A DNA stretch of 64,000 bases. It comes from Paenibacillus sp. FSL H7-0326 (GTDB lineage Bacteria > Bacillota > Bacilli > Paenibacillales > Paenibacillaceae). The stretch is from assembly GCF_001955535.1 (NCBI RefSeq), contig NZ_MPVN01000001.1, forward strand, positions 2,108,001 to 2,172,000, in the 5' to 3' direction. The translations under genes and the position numbers were made by a program. Positions within the stretch are counted from its first letter, which is position 1. The number at the start of each line of letters is the position of its first letter. Shown piece after piece: positions 1-9,136 of the stretch. The notes below the pieces were generated by a model that was not told the origin of the DNA, ran no database searches, and saw nothing but the letters and a program-made list of their open reading frames with translations.

Positions 1-56
1 TAATGGAAAATAAGCGTTACTATTACTCCCAAGTCATAGTAAAGGAAAGGATACTG

Positions 57-527
57 ATGAAAATGAAGAGTAAACGGTTCAAACTGATCGCAGGCTTCAC
101 CCTATCCGCCCTGTTGACAGCCGCTGTACTATGGCGAATTCTGTCACTGCATTATGCCTCGTTCGATGAACTGGTACTGGATTACGTCAAAGAAACAGAT
201 ACATATTATATGATTGATATTACCAAGCGAACCGAGGACTATGAGGATTGGGAACGTGTTGAGATTATAGATCCATCAGAGATTCAGGGGCTCATCTCTC
301 ATTTCTCCAAGATGAAATTGGAATCATCCCGTGACGGCGGCCTCCCATGGGAATACTATACTGTCCGGATCCAGCTGAAGACCGGAGCCCATTTTGATAT
401 GCACCTCTATAATGATCAATATATTCGCATCGAAAATTCACGCAGACCAAGGGATAAATATAACGGAGGCGAATTTAAAATTTCTAACGGATTTGATACC
501 GCGATTCTGGAACAATATTTCAAGTAG
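57..527 (+). CDS. Hypothetical single-pass membrane or exported protein
   Basis: The reading frame is open from the window edge, but I place the start at the ATG at 57 because AAAGGAAAGG lies six bases upstream. That start also puts a basic N-terminus (MKMKSKRFK) directly before one hydrophobic segment (about residues 9-27). The rest, about 125 residues, is hydrophilic and rich in charged and aromatic residues, so it probably lies outside the membrane. No family is recognised. It could be a membrane-anchored sensor-like or cell-envelope protein; nothing supports a more precise role. The upstream context is cut off by the window edge. Confidence 0.6.
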   Translation: MKMKSKRFKLIAGFTLSALLTAAVLWRILSLHYASFDELVLDYVKETDTYYMIDITKRTEDYEDWERVEIIDPSEIQGLISHFSKMKLESSRDGGLPWEYYTVRIQLKTGAHFDMHLYNDQYIRIENSRRPRDKYNGGEFKISNGFDTAILEQYFK

Positions 528-633
528 CATGCAATGGAATTAAGGAGAACCCATTTAGATGTTTAAGAATGACGAGAGAACTGGTTACAATCTTCGATAT
601 ATCAACTAAGAAGTGATGTAAGGAGGTTACCAA

Positions 634-810
634 ATGTTTTACTATGATGTACGTTGCTATAATTGTAAGAATACATTCAGGGTATACGAAGGTTCACAAA
701 AATATAAACAAGCTAAGGAAAGAAAGGATAAGCTTTTTTGTTGCGAAGATTGTGCTGATAAAATACGCATTGAAGCAATCATGAATTTTATGCGCGAAAT
801 GAATCGTTAG
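634..810 (+). CDS. Small protein with two CxxC motifs (58 aa, putative zinc ribbon)
   Basis: A 58-codon frame starts at an ATG six bases after a textbook AGGAGG (621-626). The product starts MFYYDVRCYNCKNTF and carries CYNC near residue 8 and CCEDC near residue 36, spaced as in a four-cysteine zinc ribbon. The middle is lysine-rich and the C-terminus helical. It is followed within about ten bases by a strong terminator, which fits a real short gene. Function is unknown. Small zinc ribbons of this kind often bind nucleic acid or partner proteins, but nothing here shows which. Confidence 0.7.
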   Translation: MFYYDVRCYNCKNTFRVYEGSQKYKQAKERKDKLFCCEDCADKIRIEAIMNFMREMNR

Positions 811-817
811 TAATTTG

Positions 818-871
818 GAAAAAAAAGAGTCTGGCCAACCGAATTAATCGTTAGCCCAGACTCTTTTTTTT
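818..871. terminator. Bidirectional intrinsic terminator
   Basis: AAAAAAGAGTCTGG and CCAGACTCTTTTTT form a long stem, and the inner arms GGCCAAC and GTTAGCC extend it with one wobble pair. The A-run on the left and T-run on the right let it end transcription of the zinc-ribbon gene from the left and the amidase gene from the right. Confidence 0.85.
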
Positions 872-918
872 CATTCCATCATTTTAGTTTAAGGGGAATC
901 CTGAAAGCCAGACTACAT

Positions 919-3072
919 TTACAGCTGCAGCCCCATCGCTCTGTACATAAAGGCGGCAAATTCACCGCGCGTAACGGTATCCTGTGGTCTATAATTGTCC
1001 AGCTCGACCGTTATTCCGTGCTGAGCCAGGATCATAACATCCTCTTTGTGTGCGGTCTTCACATTCGTCATCACTACCGTGTGCGGACTGTTGGACAGCT
1101 TGGGCAGATCAAAGGCTCTTACCAATACAGACGCCATCTGTTCTCTCGTCAGTGACTGCCCACCCATAAACAAATCTGATCCGCCTAGGAGAATTCCTTC
1201 ACGGTATACTGCAGCTATTACCCCCGCATACTCATCCTCGGATGAAATATCCTCAAAGCCATCAAGTAGGGTACCCGCATTGTCCGGAATATTCAGATGC
1301 AAGCCCTTTGCTATAATATCAGCTGTTTCCGCACGGCTAATCGGCTCATTCGGCAGAAATTCGGATTGATCCGCATCGATCGCTCCGGCAGCTGCCAATG
1401 ACATCACAGCAGGGAAATAGGGGCTATTGGGTTTAACATCGGTATAATCTGCAGACTTCTCAATTAATACGGGCTGCTCCCGATGATGGGTTGCCTGTTC
1501 GTAATCATATGCCATTGCAATAAGCTCGGCTTCTCCCCACATCTCTCCAAAGAACGCGAGGCCAAAGGGTGAGCCATTCTCGTAATAGCCTGCAGGCACC
1601 GTAATTAATGGCAGGCCGCTGATATTAATCTCGGGCACCGTTGTCGCGCCAATATCGCCTTCGCCCAGCTTCGGAATCCGGTTAGACATTTGTGGATACA
1701 CAAACCCATCCAGATCATGCTCTTCCATGACACTGTCCAAGATTCGCAGATACTCTTCTCTAACTTCATTGAACTCCGTTAAATCTGGCGTCTTCTTCGC
1801 GTCGGTAATTGCCGTATCGATATCCTCAAATCTTCCTTCCATAAAACTGAGCGGTCCGCCTTTGACCCAAGGAAGCTCACCGGCTTCTTCAAATACACGC
1901 GGAATGGACAAGGAGTCATCTTCGGGATTCAAGTTCTTCAAATAGCTCTCCAGATCGTAGAAGAACGTCTCCATACCGACATTTCCCGTCTTCTTCACAT
2001 ACTCTTTAAATCCTGATCCGGCAAAAGGATCCTCTACTACAACGGCCCCTTCTTTCTCCAGTTCCTTCACGGCTTGCTCATACAGCGCTGCTGTTTCTGC
2101 CGACAGCTCACTATCACGCCAGCCCGGTCCATACAGACCTAACCTCTTGCCCTTCAGTGCCTGATCACTCACGGCTGCTGCGTAGCCTTCTTCAGGAATA
2201 TGGCCAATGGCAGCCTCTGTCTTCTCATCCTTCTCTGAATAACCGGCCATGACATCGAGCATCACTGCCGCATCCAGCACAGTACGGGCATGCGGTCCGA
2301 GAACGTCCCGTGTGCTTCCGGCAAGCGGTGTAACTCCCGTTGTCGGAATAAGTCCGAACGAGGGCTTGATACCGACAATCGCCTGCGCTGCCGCCGGATT
2401 CTGGATCGAGCCTCCCGTCTCCTCGGCAATTCCAAGGACGGCCAAATTCCCCGAGATCGCCATTGCTGTCCCGCTGCTGCTGCCGCCCGGTGCAATTGAG
2501 GGATCAACTGCATTATACGTAGGTCCAGCCCAGCTCGTATTCGCATGCGTTCCTGTTGCGCTGAAGGCCGGAATATTCGTCTTCCCGATGATGATGGCCC
2601 CTGCTTCCTTCAGCCGTGACACGACCGGAGCATCCTCAGCAGGCATCAGTTCAATGCCACCCGCTGATTTACTAAGGGGTGCCCAGCCAAATGTGCTTGG
2701 GAATCCAGCGACATCCACCGCTTCCTTGATAACAACGGGTATACCCGCAAGCGGACCCAGCTCCGCTCCTTCACCCCGAAGACGGTCAATCTCCTCCGCC
2801 TCTTGCAGGGCGTTATCATTCATGAAGGTGAACGCGTTATATGTATCCTCATACTTCTCAATTCGATCCAAATAAGCTTGGACGATCTGCTTAGCTGTAT
2901 ATTTTCCACTGTTGTATCCCTCAGTCAATTCACTGACTGTCATCTCTTCCAATCGAATCTGTTCCTGCGCATGCACGGTTGAAGGCGTTCCCGCCAGCTC
3001 AGGTATAGCTCCGATCAACATTCCGGAAATGACGAAGGACATGGTTCTTTTTGCTAGAATGGTCATTCTCAT
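919..3072 (-). CDS. Cell-surface amidase-signature hydrolase with three SLH domains
   Basis: Residues below are numbered from the upstream ATG at 3078; the ATG at 3072 is preferred because GGAG lies eight bases before it. A signal peptide ends near AQEQ (residue 40). Residues about 45-535 are an amidase-signature enzyme with the Ser-cisSer-Lys triad visible: K118 in PVVIKEA, the glycine/serine loop GGSSSG at 198-203, and S224 in TGGSI. Residues about 555-719 hold three SLH repeats that would tether it to secondary wall polymer. The family hydrolyses amides (amino-acid amides, peptide amides, indoleacetamide, glutaminyl-tRNA), but the export signal and SLH repeats exclude a GatA role. The substrate cannot be read from sequence. 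It is transcribed alone between a terminator and an AT-rich 230-base upstream region. Confidence 0.88.
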   Translation of the reverse strand: MRMTILAKRTMSFVISGMLIGAIPELAGTPSTVHAQEQIRLEEMTVSELTEGYNSGKYTAKQIVQAYLDRIEKYEDTYNAFTFMNDNALQEAEEIDRLRGEGAELGPLAGIPVVIKEAVDVAGFPSTFGWAPLSKSAGGIELMPAEDAPVVSRLKEAGAIIIGKTNIPAFSATGTHANTSWAGPTYNAVDPSIAPGGSSSGTAMAISGNLAVLGIAEETGGSIQNPAAAQAIVGIKPSFGLIPTTGVTPLAGSTRDVLGPHARTVLDAAVMLDVMAGYSEKDEKTEAAIGHIPEEGYAAAVSDQALKGKRLGLYGPGWRDSELSAETAALYEQAVKELEKEGAVVVEDPFAGSGFKEYVKKTGNVGMETFFYDLESYLKNLNPEDDSLSIPRVFEEAGELPWVKGGPLSFMEGRFEDIDTAITDAKKTPDLTEFNEVREEYLRILDSVMEEHDLDGFVYPQMSNRIPKLGEGDIGATTVPEINISGLPLITVPAGYYENGSPFGLAFFGEMWGEAELIAMAYDYEQATHHREQPVLIEKSADYTDVKPNSPYFPAVMSLAAAGAIDADQSEFLPNEPISRAETADIIAKGLHLNIPDNAGTLLDGFEDISSEDEYAGVIAAVYREGILLGGSDLFMGGQSLTREQMASVLVRAFDLPKLSNSPHTVVMTNVKTAHKEDVMILAQHGITVELDNYRPQDTVTRGEFAAFMYRAMGLQL

Positions 3073-3300
3073 GATCATAACTCCTTTCTCTCTCGTAGTT
3101 AGTAACTCTCGAAACCTATTTTATACTTCATTTGCTAGATTTCAATTTTTTGTCATATGATCTGACATTACAATTTTTTATAAGTCTTATGCCTTGTATA
3201 TCTTCAGCTTCTATTCATTGACTTCGCAGCAATATATATATCTAGATTTTCAACGTTTTTTTTGATAGGTTGAAGTCAAGTATGATGAGGAGGAATGCAG

Positions 3301-3912
3301 ATGCTGCAGCTTATCGCCCAATCTGGATCTGTAGAAGACTATTTATGCGAAACAAAGGAAGTGAATTACTCACATCCTTCCATTCAACAACTGGCAAATG
3401 AGTTGTACAGCTCTTCGGTAAGTGAAACCGAATTCGTAAAAATCGCCTTTGAATATGTCCGTGATCAGATTGCTCACTCCTGGGATATTCAGAGCTCACG
3501 CATTACGTGTATCGCATCGGATGTATTGCTATATCAGGAAGGTATATGTTATGCCAAGTCCAATTTACTCTGTGCCATATTGCGGTGCAAAGGAATTCCG
3601 ACAGGATTTTGTTATCAGCGTTTAACGCTTGGAGATACCCCGGAAATGGGGTACTGCATCCATGCATTAAACAGTGTTTATCTTTCGTCCATCGGCAGAT
3701 GGATCAGACTTGATGCGAGAGGGAATAAGCCGGGTGTGAATGCGAAGTTCTCATTAGATGAAGAGCATCTTGCATTTCAGATACGCGATTACTATGAAGA
3801 AATGGATTATCCTGTGATGTACACAGCTCCTCATCCCAAAACAATCGATGTACTACGCCGACATTCCGATTGTATTCAGATGTATCTTCACGGCTTACCG
3901 ACAGAAATTTAG
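3301..3912 (+). CDS. Transglutaminase-like cysteine protein
   Basis: The ATG at 3301 sits seven bases after AGGAGG; the in-frame ATG at 3295 is only two bases from it and is less likely. The product (203 aa) has the transglutaminase/protease-like core: Cys in GICYAKS (residue 83), His in YCIHALN (121) and Asp in IRLDARGN (138), in the usual Cys-His-Asp order and spacing. There is no signal peptide, so it probably acts in the cytoplasm. Bacterial members of this superfamily are usually peptidases or amide-processing enzymes rather than crosslinkers. The true substrate is unknown. It stands alone, followed by a hairpin shared with the convergent chemoreceptor gene. Confidence 0.8.
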   Translation: MLQLIAQSGSVEDYLCETKEVNYSHPSIQQLANELYSSSVSETEFVKIAFEYVRDQIAHSWDIQSSRITCIASDVLLYQEGICYAKSNLLCAILRCKGIPTGFCYQRLTLGDTPEMGYCIHALNSVYLSSIGRWIRLDARGNKPGVNAKFSLDEEHLAFQIRDYYEEMDYPVMYTAPHPKTIDVLRRHSDCIQMYLHGLPTEI

Positions 3913-4001
3913 TTCCATATACAGCAAGAGGTGCATTGATGAGGCAAGATTCGGCAGCAGGATTAGTTCTACATACAATTTATACCCACACATTCAGCAC
4001 A

Positions 4002-4042
4002 GAAGAGGACCCTTCTTATACTTCTCAGAAGGGTCCTCTTCG
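4002..4042. terminator. Hairpin between convergent genes (probable terminator)
   Basis: GAAGAGGACCCTTCT pairs with AGAAGGGTCCTCTTC across a short loop, giving a long perfect stem between two convergent genes. There is no strong T-run on either side, so it may act as a bidirectional but weaker terminator or mRNA end-protecting stem. Confidence 0.65.
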
Positions 4043-4063
4043 TAATGTATTTATGGCAGAATC

Positions 4064-6091
4064 CTAGATTTTAAATTGCTGAACCAATTCCTGCAGCTCT
4101 TCAGCAAGCTTGGACAAGGAAGCCGAAGCTGCACTGATTTCCTCCATGGATGCCAGCTGTTCTTGTGTTGAGCTTGCCATATCTTCGGATAAGGATGCAT
4201 TCTCCGTGGACAGCGTCAGCAGGTTCTGAGCGGTAGATGTGACCTGCCCCGCACTTGCTGCAATCTGTTCAGACAGGGTCGCGACCTCTTCTACCTGGAC
4301 AGGAATTTCCTGAATATTTTGAATGATGGAAGAGAAGGTTTCTGTCGTATTGAAGGAAATGGTGAGTCCACTCTCTACTTTTTCTGCAGCCAGCTTCATG
4401 CTCTCCGCTGTGGTCTCCGTTTCCTTAAGGATGTGCCCGATCAGTTCGATAATTTGCTTCGCAGCCTCCTCCGACTGCTTGGCCAGATGACCGACTTCCT
4501 CAGCTACCACGGCAAATCCTCTGCCGTGCTCACCCGCTCTTGCCGCCTCAATGGAAGCGTTAAGGGATAGCAGCTTCGTCTGCCCAGCGATACCGCCGAT
4601 CAGATCGACAATGACAGCGATCTCTTGAGAACGCTGCTGCAGCGATTGCAGCTGTTCATTAGATTTATTCACTGATTTGTATATCGCATTCATCTGATCC
4701 ATCGTCTTCAGCACGGAATCATTCCCGTCCGCTGCCTGCTCTGCTGCATGCTTCGTCAAATCCGAGACATGAACCGCATTCCCGGCTACCTTCTGAATAC
4801 CCATGCTGATCTGAGTAAGAGCTTCTACCGTTTGGTTCAACTGATCGTTCTGCGTTTCCGCCCGGCTTGCCACTTCCTGAAGCGAAGAAGCTACATATTC
4901 TGAAGCCGTGGCTGTTTGCATTGAGCTTGCGGTAAGCTCCTCTGATGATGCAGCAACATGCTCTGATTTGGAGCCGATTTCCTGGATCAGCGTTCGCAGG
5001 TTGTGAGACATTTGATTAAATGAGCCTGCGAGGTCTCCAAGCTCGTCGTTATTTTTCAGCTGAATCTTCTCCGTCAAATCTCCTTCACTAATCCGGGCTG
5101 CTGATGTGCGCAGCGCTTGAAGCGGCTTCGTAATAGAGGCAATAAGATAGAATACGAGAGACAAGCCGAGCACAATGGCAACAACAATAACGATACTGGT
5201 TGCAATAAGAATAGGCTGGGTAATGCCTTCAATCTCGGTATCAAACACAATACCGCCGACCTTCCAGCCCGTCAGCTCATTCGTGGTGAATTCCATGCGT
5301 TTCGAATCCCCTTCATAAGTGAAATCGAACTCACCTTGATCAGATGCGAACATCTGATCAAAGAAATCCTCACCTGCTCTTATACCTAGCTCCATCGTAG
5401 GATGAACCACAATATTCCTTTGCTGGTCCAGTACGATCGCATAACCCTCAGTACCGATGTTTACCTGGCCTGCAACTTGGCTCAAATTCTGCAGGTTTAT
5501 GTCCATGCCGACAACGCCCGAGCCATCCTCGGTCATTTTTGCTACCGCGACGACCAGATTGCCGGTTGCTGCGGATACATAGGGATCGGTAACGACGACC
5601 TGTCCCTTGTTCTCCATCGCCTTTTTATACCAAGGTCTCTGCCGTGGATCGTAATCCTCAGTAAGCTGCTTTCTCGGAACCTGAATCATGACACCCTCTT
5701 CTGTTCCGACATACATGCTGTCTAAATCTCTATGGAATTGTATGTAGTTATCGAACTCGGCTCTAATATCAGGACTATCGACTCCATCATACCGCGTTGC
5801 GTTGACATGGTTGGCGAAGATTACAACATCTTCTCGTTTAGGAGCAATGACATCTGTGATGACTGCATTGATGACGTCCACGCTCTCGCCCGCACTGCGC
5901 ATGAATTCCTTATCCAGCACATGCTTCGCGGATTGGTACGATAGGGTCCCAATAAGAGAAGATGGGATAATTAGTACGATAAGAAATACGATCATCAGCT
6001 TATACTTCACGGTTAATCTCAGCTTGTTTTTGTTGGGCCACTTCAGCTTGCTCTTGTCGAACCACTTTAGCTTCTTACTTAACTTGCTCAC
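4064..6091 (-). CDS. Methyl-accepting chemotaxis protein with dCache sensor
   Basis: The start is a GTG nine bases after GGAGG. Order of parts: a basic cytoplasmic N-terminus, TM1 (about 32-50), an extracytoplasmic dCache domain (about 52-290), TM2 (about 293-318), HAMP (about 319-371), then a long signalling coiled coil with the conserved tip [20 protein letters not shown]. The sensor contains RPWY (152-155), Y171 and D197, which resembles the residue pattern of amino-acid-binding dCache domains; ligand choice is inference. It would feed the CheA/CheW array. It stands alone, with a 354-base upstream region that contains a minus-strand terminator-like hairpin. Confidence 0.93.
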   Translation of the reverse strand: MSKLSKKLKWFDKSKLKWPNKNKLRLTVKYKLMIVFLIVLIIPSSLIGTLSYQSAKHVLDKEFMRSAGESVDVINAVITDVIAPKREDVVIFANHVNATRYDGVDSPDIRAEFDNYIQFHRDLDSMYVGTEEGVMIQVPRKQLTEDYDPRQRPWYKKAMENKGQVVVTDPYVSAATGNLVVAVAKMTEDGSGVVGMDINLQNLSQVAGQVNIGTEGYAIVLDQQRNIVVHPTMELGIRAGEDFFDQMFASDQGEFDFTYEGDSKRMEFTTNELTGWKVGGIVFDTEIEGITQPILIATSIVIVVAIVLGLSLVFYLIASITKPLQALRTSAARISEGDLTEKIQLKNNDELGDLAGSFNQMSHNLRTLIQEIGSKSEHVAASSEELTASSMQTATASEYVASSLQEVASRAETQNDQLNQTVEALTQISMGIQKVAGNAVHVSDLTKHAAEQAADGNDSVLKTMDQMNAIYKSVNKSNEQLQSLQQRSQEIAVIVDLIGGIAGQTKLLSLNASIEAARAGEHGRGFAVVAEEVGHLAKQSEEAAKQIIELIGHILKETETTAESMKLAAEKVESGLTISFNTTETFSSIIQNIQEIPVQVEEVATLSEQIAASAGQVTSTAQNLLTLSTENASLSEDMASSTQEQLASMEEISAASASLSKLAEELQELVQQFKI

Positions 6092-6445
6092 TCAAAAAAA
6101 CCTCCAGTTCATTGGTTAAGCCTTGCTCATTTACTGCATTTTTAATTGCCTATACTCCGCATAAAGTTAAAAGATTTACATTTATTCATCGGTCAAGCGG
6201 GATGATTTATTTAACATCACATGTAAAATAATTATTACTGCTGTGTTATATGTCACACTTTTTCTCAAGCAGCAGGCAATAAAAAAAAGCCCAATCCGGA
6301 CCTTATTCGCAGGATTTATTGGGCTTACGCACATATTTACACTCTTTTCTATCCGTGTCAGATGCCCCATTATCCCTAGCTAGACTAGTGCACTAACGGA
6401 CTTCATCAACCATCATATCCTAAGGTAGAAAGGGGATGAGAACCT
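6092..6445. other. Divergent intergenic region, possible leader or small RNA
   Basis: This 354-base gap separates the chemoreceptor (minus) from the YheC/D gene (plus). I see no convincing coding frame. Its one clear structure is the terminator-like hairpin at 6281-6325, which faces the chemoreceptor. The 70-110 bases to its right, read on the minus strand, could be a short non-coding RNA or attenuated leader. I looked for c-di-GMP riboswitch core motifs on the minus strand and did not find them. Confidence 0.4.
6281..6325 (-). terminator. Intrinsic terminator on the minus strand, upstream of the chemoreceptor
   Basis: AAGCCCAAT and ATTGGGCTT form a perfect nine-base stem with ATCC/GGAT extension inside. 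The eight A residues at its left edge become a U-tract in minus-strand RNA. No annotated gene ends here: the nearest minus-strand gene upstream is beyond the plus-strand YheC/D gene. It therefore ends either a short RNA starting near 6350-6420 or a chemoreceptor leader. Confidence 0.7.
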
Positions 6446-7213
6446 GTGAAGAAGAAAATGCACTATACAAGCACAACCATCAAGAGCAAATGGACCAAGA
6501 CCAAATGGCTCGACAAAAGCCCTGAAGTACAAGATTATCTTCCAAAAACGATGCCGTTCAGCCGAAGTAATCTGAGCAGCATGCTGTCACAGTACTCGAC
6601 GGTCTTTTTTAAGCCGGAGAACGGTACTGGAGGCTACAACATTATAAGAATCAAGAAGCGCGATAATGGATACCAGTACCAGCACAACTCGGCCAAGAAG
6701 CAATTCACTACGCTTGATAATTTATATAATGAATTAAAAAAACGAAATAACCGTGAGCCGTACCTGCTTCAGCAAGGCATTCAGCTTAAGAAAACCAGCG
6801 GCAAACCGTTCGATATTCGGGTGATGGTTCAGAAATCGAGCAGCGGAAGCTGGAAATCATCTGGTATTTTTACCAAGATCGGTACGCCGGGTAAAGTAGC
6901 TACCAACTATCAGCAAGGCGGAAGCATCGGATTTATTCGCCCCACCCTATTAAATGCTGGCTTCTCTAACACCACAGCAGAAGAGATTGAAGCAGAACTC
7001 AAAAAGCTCGGAAAGTCTGTCGGCAAAGTATTTGATTCCCACAAGAATGGCTTCCATGAGCTGGGTCTCGATGTTGCGCTGGATAAGAATGGCGGGATCT
7101 GGATTCTGGAGGTCAACACAAGACCTCAGTTCTATCCGCTGAAGAATATGAAGGATAAGAGTCTATATCAGCACATTCTGACTAACGCCAAGAAATATGG
7201 ACGTAAGAGATAG
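6446..7213 (+). CDS. YheC/YheD-family ATP-grasp protein (spore coat associated)
   Basis: A GTG start at 6446 follows AAAGGGG about ten bases upstream; the ATG three codons later is an alternative. The 255-residue protein matches the C-terminal ATP-grasp part of YheC/YheD proteins: an early lysine/glycine loop (FFKPENGTGGYNI), PFDIRVMVQ in the middle, and ELGLDVALDKNG followed by WILEVNTRPQF near the C-terminus, which carries the Mg/ATP-binding Glu and Asn. Family members in Bacillus are associated with the endospore coat; their reaction is not known, though ATP-grasp enzymes join a carboxylate to an amine or thiol. It is shorter than full YheD. It converges on the serine hydrolase gene with a 16-base gap. 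Confidence 0.85.
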   Translation: MKKKMHYTSTTIKSKWTKTKWLDKSPEVQDYLPKTMPFSRSNLSSMLSQYSTVFFKPENGTGGYNIIRIKKRDNGYQYQHNSAKKQFTTLDNLYNELKKRNNREPYLLQQGIQLKKTSGKPFDIRVMVQKSSSGSWKSSGIFTKIGTPGKVATNYQQGGSIGFIRPTLLNAGFSNTTAEEIEAELKKLGKSVGKVFDSHKNGFHELGLDVALDKNGGIWILEVNTRPQFYPLKNMKDKSLYQHILTNAKKYGRKR

Positions 7214-7229
7214 TAACAGATTAGAGGAT

Positions 7230-8561
7230 TTAGGCACCTTGTAATTGTCCCAATGCCTGATATTGACGAAGTCCAAAGGAGACGTCCACATGATAGTTCA
7301 GCTCGATTTCCCGTTCCGTAAATGCTAAGTGATATGTCACCATATAAGGTGTTTCGATATAGAACAGTGTCAGCTGCAGAGTATCACTGCTCATCCACGA
7401 AGCACAAGCTACAACCTCCTGTAAATGAAGGGATAGATCCTTAAGGAATATTCCTTGCTGTGTCACCGGTCTGTTGAGGTCGAAGGCAAGCAGCTGATCC
7501 CGCTCATCTCCATATTGCATTTGAAGCTCCAATCTGTCCCCTATGGAACGAAATTGGATCGAGCGCAGTCCTTCAGGATGCTCGTCAAACCTATAACATC
7601 TCCCATCTATCTCTCGAATGCCCGTCGGTACCTTCATAGGCTCCACTCGCTCCGGAAGCCTGGAACTTAGGTGAAGCTTCCTCTCCATCTGATTTAACTT
7701 ATTGTCGTTTTTCACGAAAGGGCTCAGCACATACGTATAGATCAAATCCAGCAGCGTTTGCAGCGGCTCCATGCTCTTGAAGCTGGAATTTACCGCAAGC
7801 ACAATGCCTGCGGAAGGTGCAACGAAGCACAACTGTCCAAAAGATCCATCTCCTCTATAGCAGCCTTGCCTGCACATATGAAACTGGTATCCATATCCTT
7901 GCTGCCAGTCTATCCGATCCTTTCGATCCGCTGTGTCGCTATGCTTCGTCGTCGCCAGTTCAATATATTGTTCGGATACAATGCGCTTGTCTGCATACAT
8001 TCCTTTATCCAGCAGCATTTGACCGAATCTTGCCACGCTGTCTGTCGTCAGACTGAGCCCCATGCCTCCTGCAGTGATACCCATGGGACAGGTCTCCCAT
8101 ATTGGGCGCGGGATATGCAGCGGATCAAACAATGTCGGCATCAGGAAATCTACCAGATTACGTCCTGTGACACGCTCAAGGATTGCAGAGAGCATATAGG
8201 TGGCATGTGTGTTGTACAGATGATGGGTTCCCGGTTCATACTTTACTTCTAAGGAGAGGAAGGCTCTTACCCAGTCCTGCTCCCTGGCGATTTCTGCATA
8301 AATATCATCGTGATGCCCCGTGTTCATAGACAGCAGGTGATGAATCGACATCTTGGCCAGGTTAGGAGAGATCACGGGAGGAAGTTTATCAGGAAAAAAG
8401 GAAATGACCGGATCATCTAGACGAATGAGCCCTTGATCCCAAGCAATGCCTATCGCGATGGAAGTAAAGCTCTTGCTTAATGAATACAGCAGCTGAGGGC
8501 ATCCCTTACGATAAGGCTCCCGGTAGATCTCAGCCTTTATCACTCCATCCTTCATAAGCAC
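7230..8561 (-). CDS. Serine hydrolase, beta-lactamase/class C family
   Basis: The SxxK motif is S27-L-S-K30 and a YNT element follows in HLYNTHATYM, as in penicillin-binding-protein-like esterases and beta-lactamase-related hydrolases. There is no signal peptide. The C-terminal 130 residues form an extra beta-rich domain. The N-terminus is unusual: numbering is from the GTG at 8561, but family-like sequence (KIEELQLEVNSL) continues upstream in frame as far as the stop codon of the preceding DUF1801 gene, with no ATG, GTG or TTG. Translation may begin at an ATT or CTG near 8595-8605, coupled to that gene, or the 5' end may have been lost. Substrate unknown. Confidence 0.82.
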   Translation of the reverse strand: MLMKDGVIKAEIYREPYRKGCPQLLYSLSKSFTSIAIGIAWDQGLIRLDDPVISFFPDKLPPVISPNLAKMSIHHLLSMNTGHHDDIYAEIAREQDWVRAFLSLEVKYEPGTHHLYNTHATYMLSAILERVTGRNLVDFLMPTLFDPLHIPRPIWETCPMGITAGGMGLSLTTDSVARFGQMLLDKGMYADKRIVSEQYIELATTKHSDTADRKDRIDWQQGYGYQFHMCRQGCYRGDGSFGQLCFVAPSAGIVLAVNSSFKSMEPLQTLLDLIYTYVLSPFVKNDNKLNQMERKLHLSSRLPERVEPMKVPTGIREIDGRCYRFDEHPEGLRSIQFRSIGDRLELQMQYGDERDQLLAFDLNRPVTQQGIFLKDLSLHLQEVVACASWMSSDTLQLTLFYIETPYMVTYHLAFTEREIELNYHVDVSFGLRQYQALGQLQGA

Positions 8562-8589
8562 AAGACTATTTACCTCTAGTTGTAATTCT

Positions 8590-8988
8590 TCAATTTTGGC
8601 CAGCCTTCTCCTTGTTCTCCATCACCCTATACTTCACGATCCTGCTGATTAGGTCATACGGAAGGGGCTGGTCCATTGGAAATTGCACAGAGCCCTTGGC
8701 CCCCTTGTACTTCGATAATTCATCCTTAAATACAGCGATACCACTTGCGCCCGGATAAAAACCGATATGATGCTTGAATGCTGAATAGTGAACCAGATTG
8801 CCTGCCAGTACAAACGTCGGCATCTGGTAGCTTATCTTCTCCTTCGCCTCAGGTGCAGCTTCTCTAATGACCTGTCTCAACGTCTGTAATTTACTCTGAA
8901 CCTCAGGCGGGAATTGTGAAATGAAGGTGTCAATTAATTCACTCTCTGATTTATCCGTTGATTGGTTTGTCCCTTCATTATTTTTCAT
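8590..8988 (-). CDS. DUF1801 (YdhG-type, frataxin-like fold) protein
   Basis: The ATG lies eight bases after AAAGGAG. The 132-residue product has the DUF1801 signature: EKISYQMPTF, the HIGFYPGASGI stretch, KYKGAKGSVQFP and a C-terminal IVKYRVMEN helix. Bacillus YdhG/Fra of this family has been described as a frataxin-like iron chaperone; whether this protein binds iron is not shown by sequence. It is the first gene of a two-gene minus-strand unit with the serine hydrolase, whose coding frame appears to run right up to this stop codon, suggesting translational coupling. Confidence 0.85.
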   Translation of the reverse strand: MKNNEGTNQSTDKSESELIDTFISQFPPEVQSKLQTLRQVIREAAPEAKEKISYQMPTFVLAGNLVHYSAFKHHIGFYPGASGIAVFKDELSKYKGAKGSVQFPMDQPLPYDLISRIVKYRVMENKEKAGQN

Positions 8989-9136
8989 ATGCTCGCTCCT
9001 TTAACGTTGAGATCTATAAATGATTTGAGTAAGGAATGGTTTACATAGGAACCTTAACAGGTTAATCTTCTATACAATAGCCTCGGCAATGAAATGATAT
9101 GTGAAATTAATTTATAGCCGATGAGGAGTGATTTTA

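Noticed and set aside
6182..6370. 62-codon minus-strand frame upstream of the chemoreceptor
   Set aside because: It runs through a perfect intrinsic terminator and shows no ribosome site; the region is better explained as regulatory or non-coding RNA.
6092..6445. Cyclic di-GMP riboswitch before the chemoreceptor
   Set aside because: Chemoreceptor leaders often carry one, but the core motifs of class I and II were not found on the minus strand.
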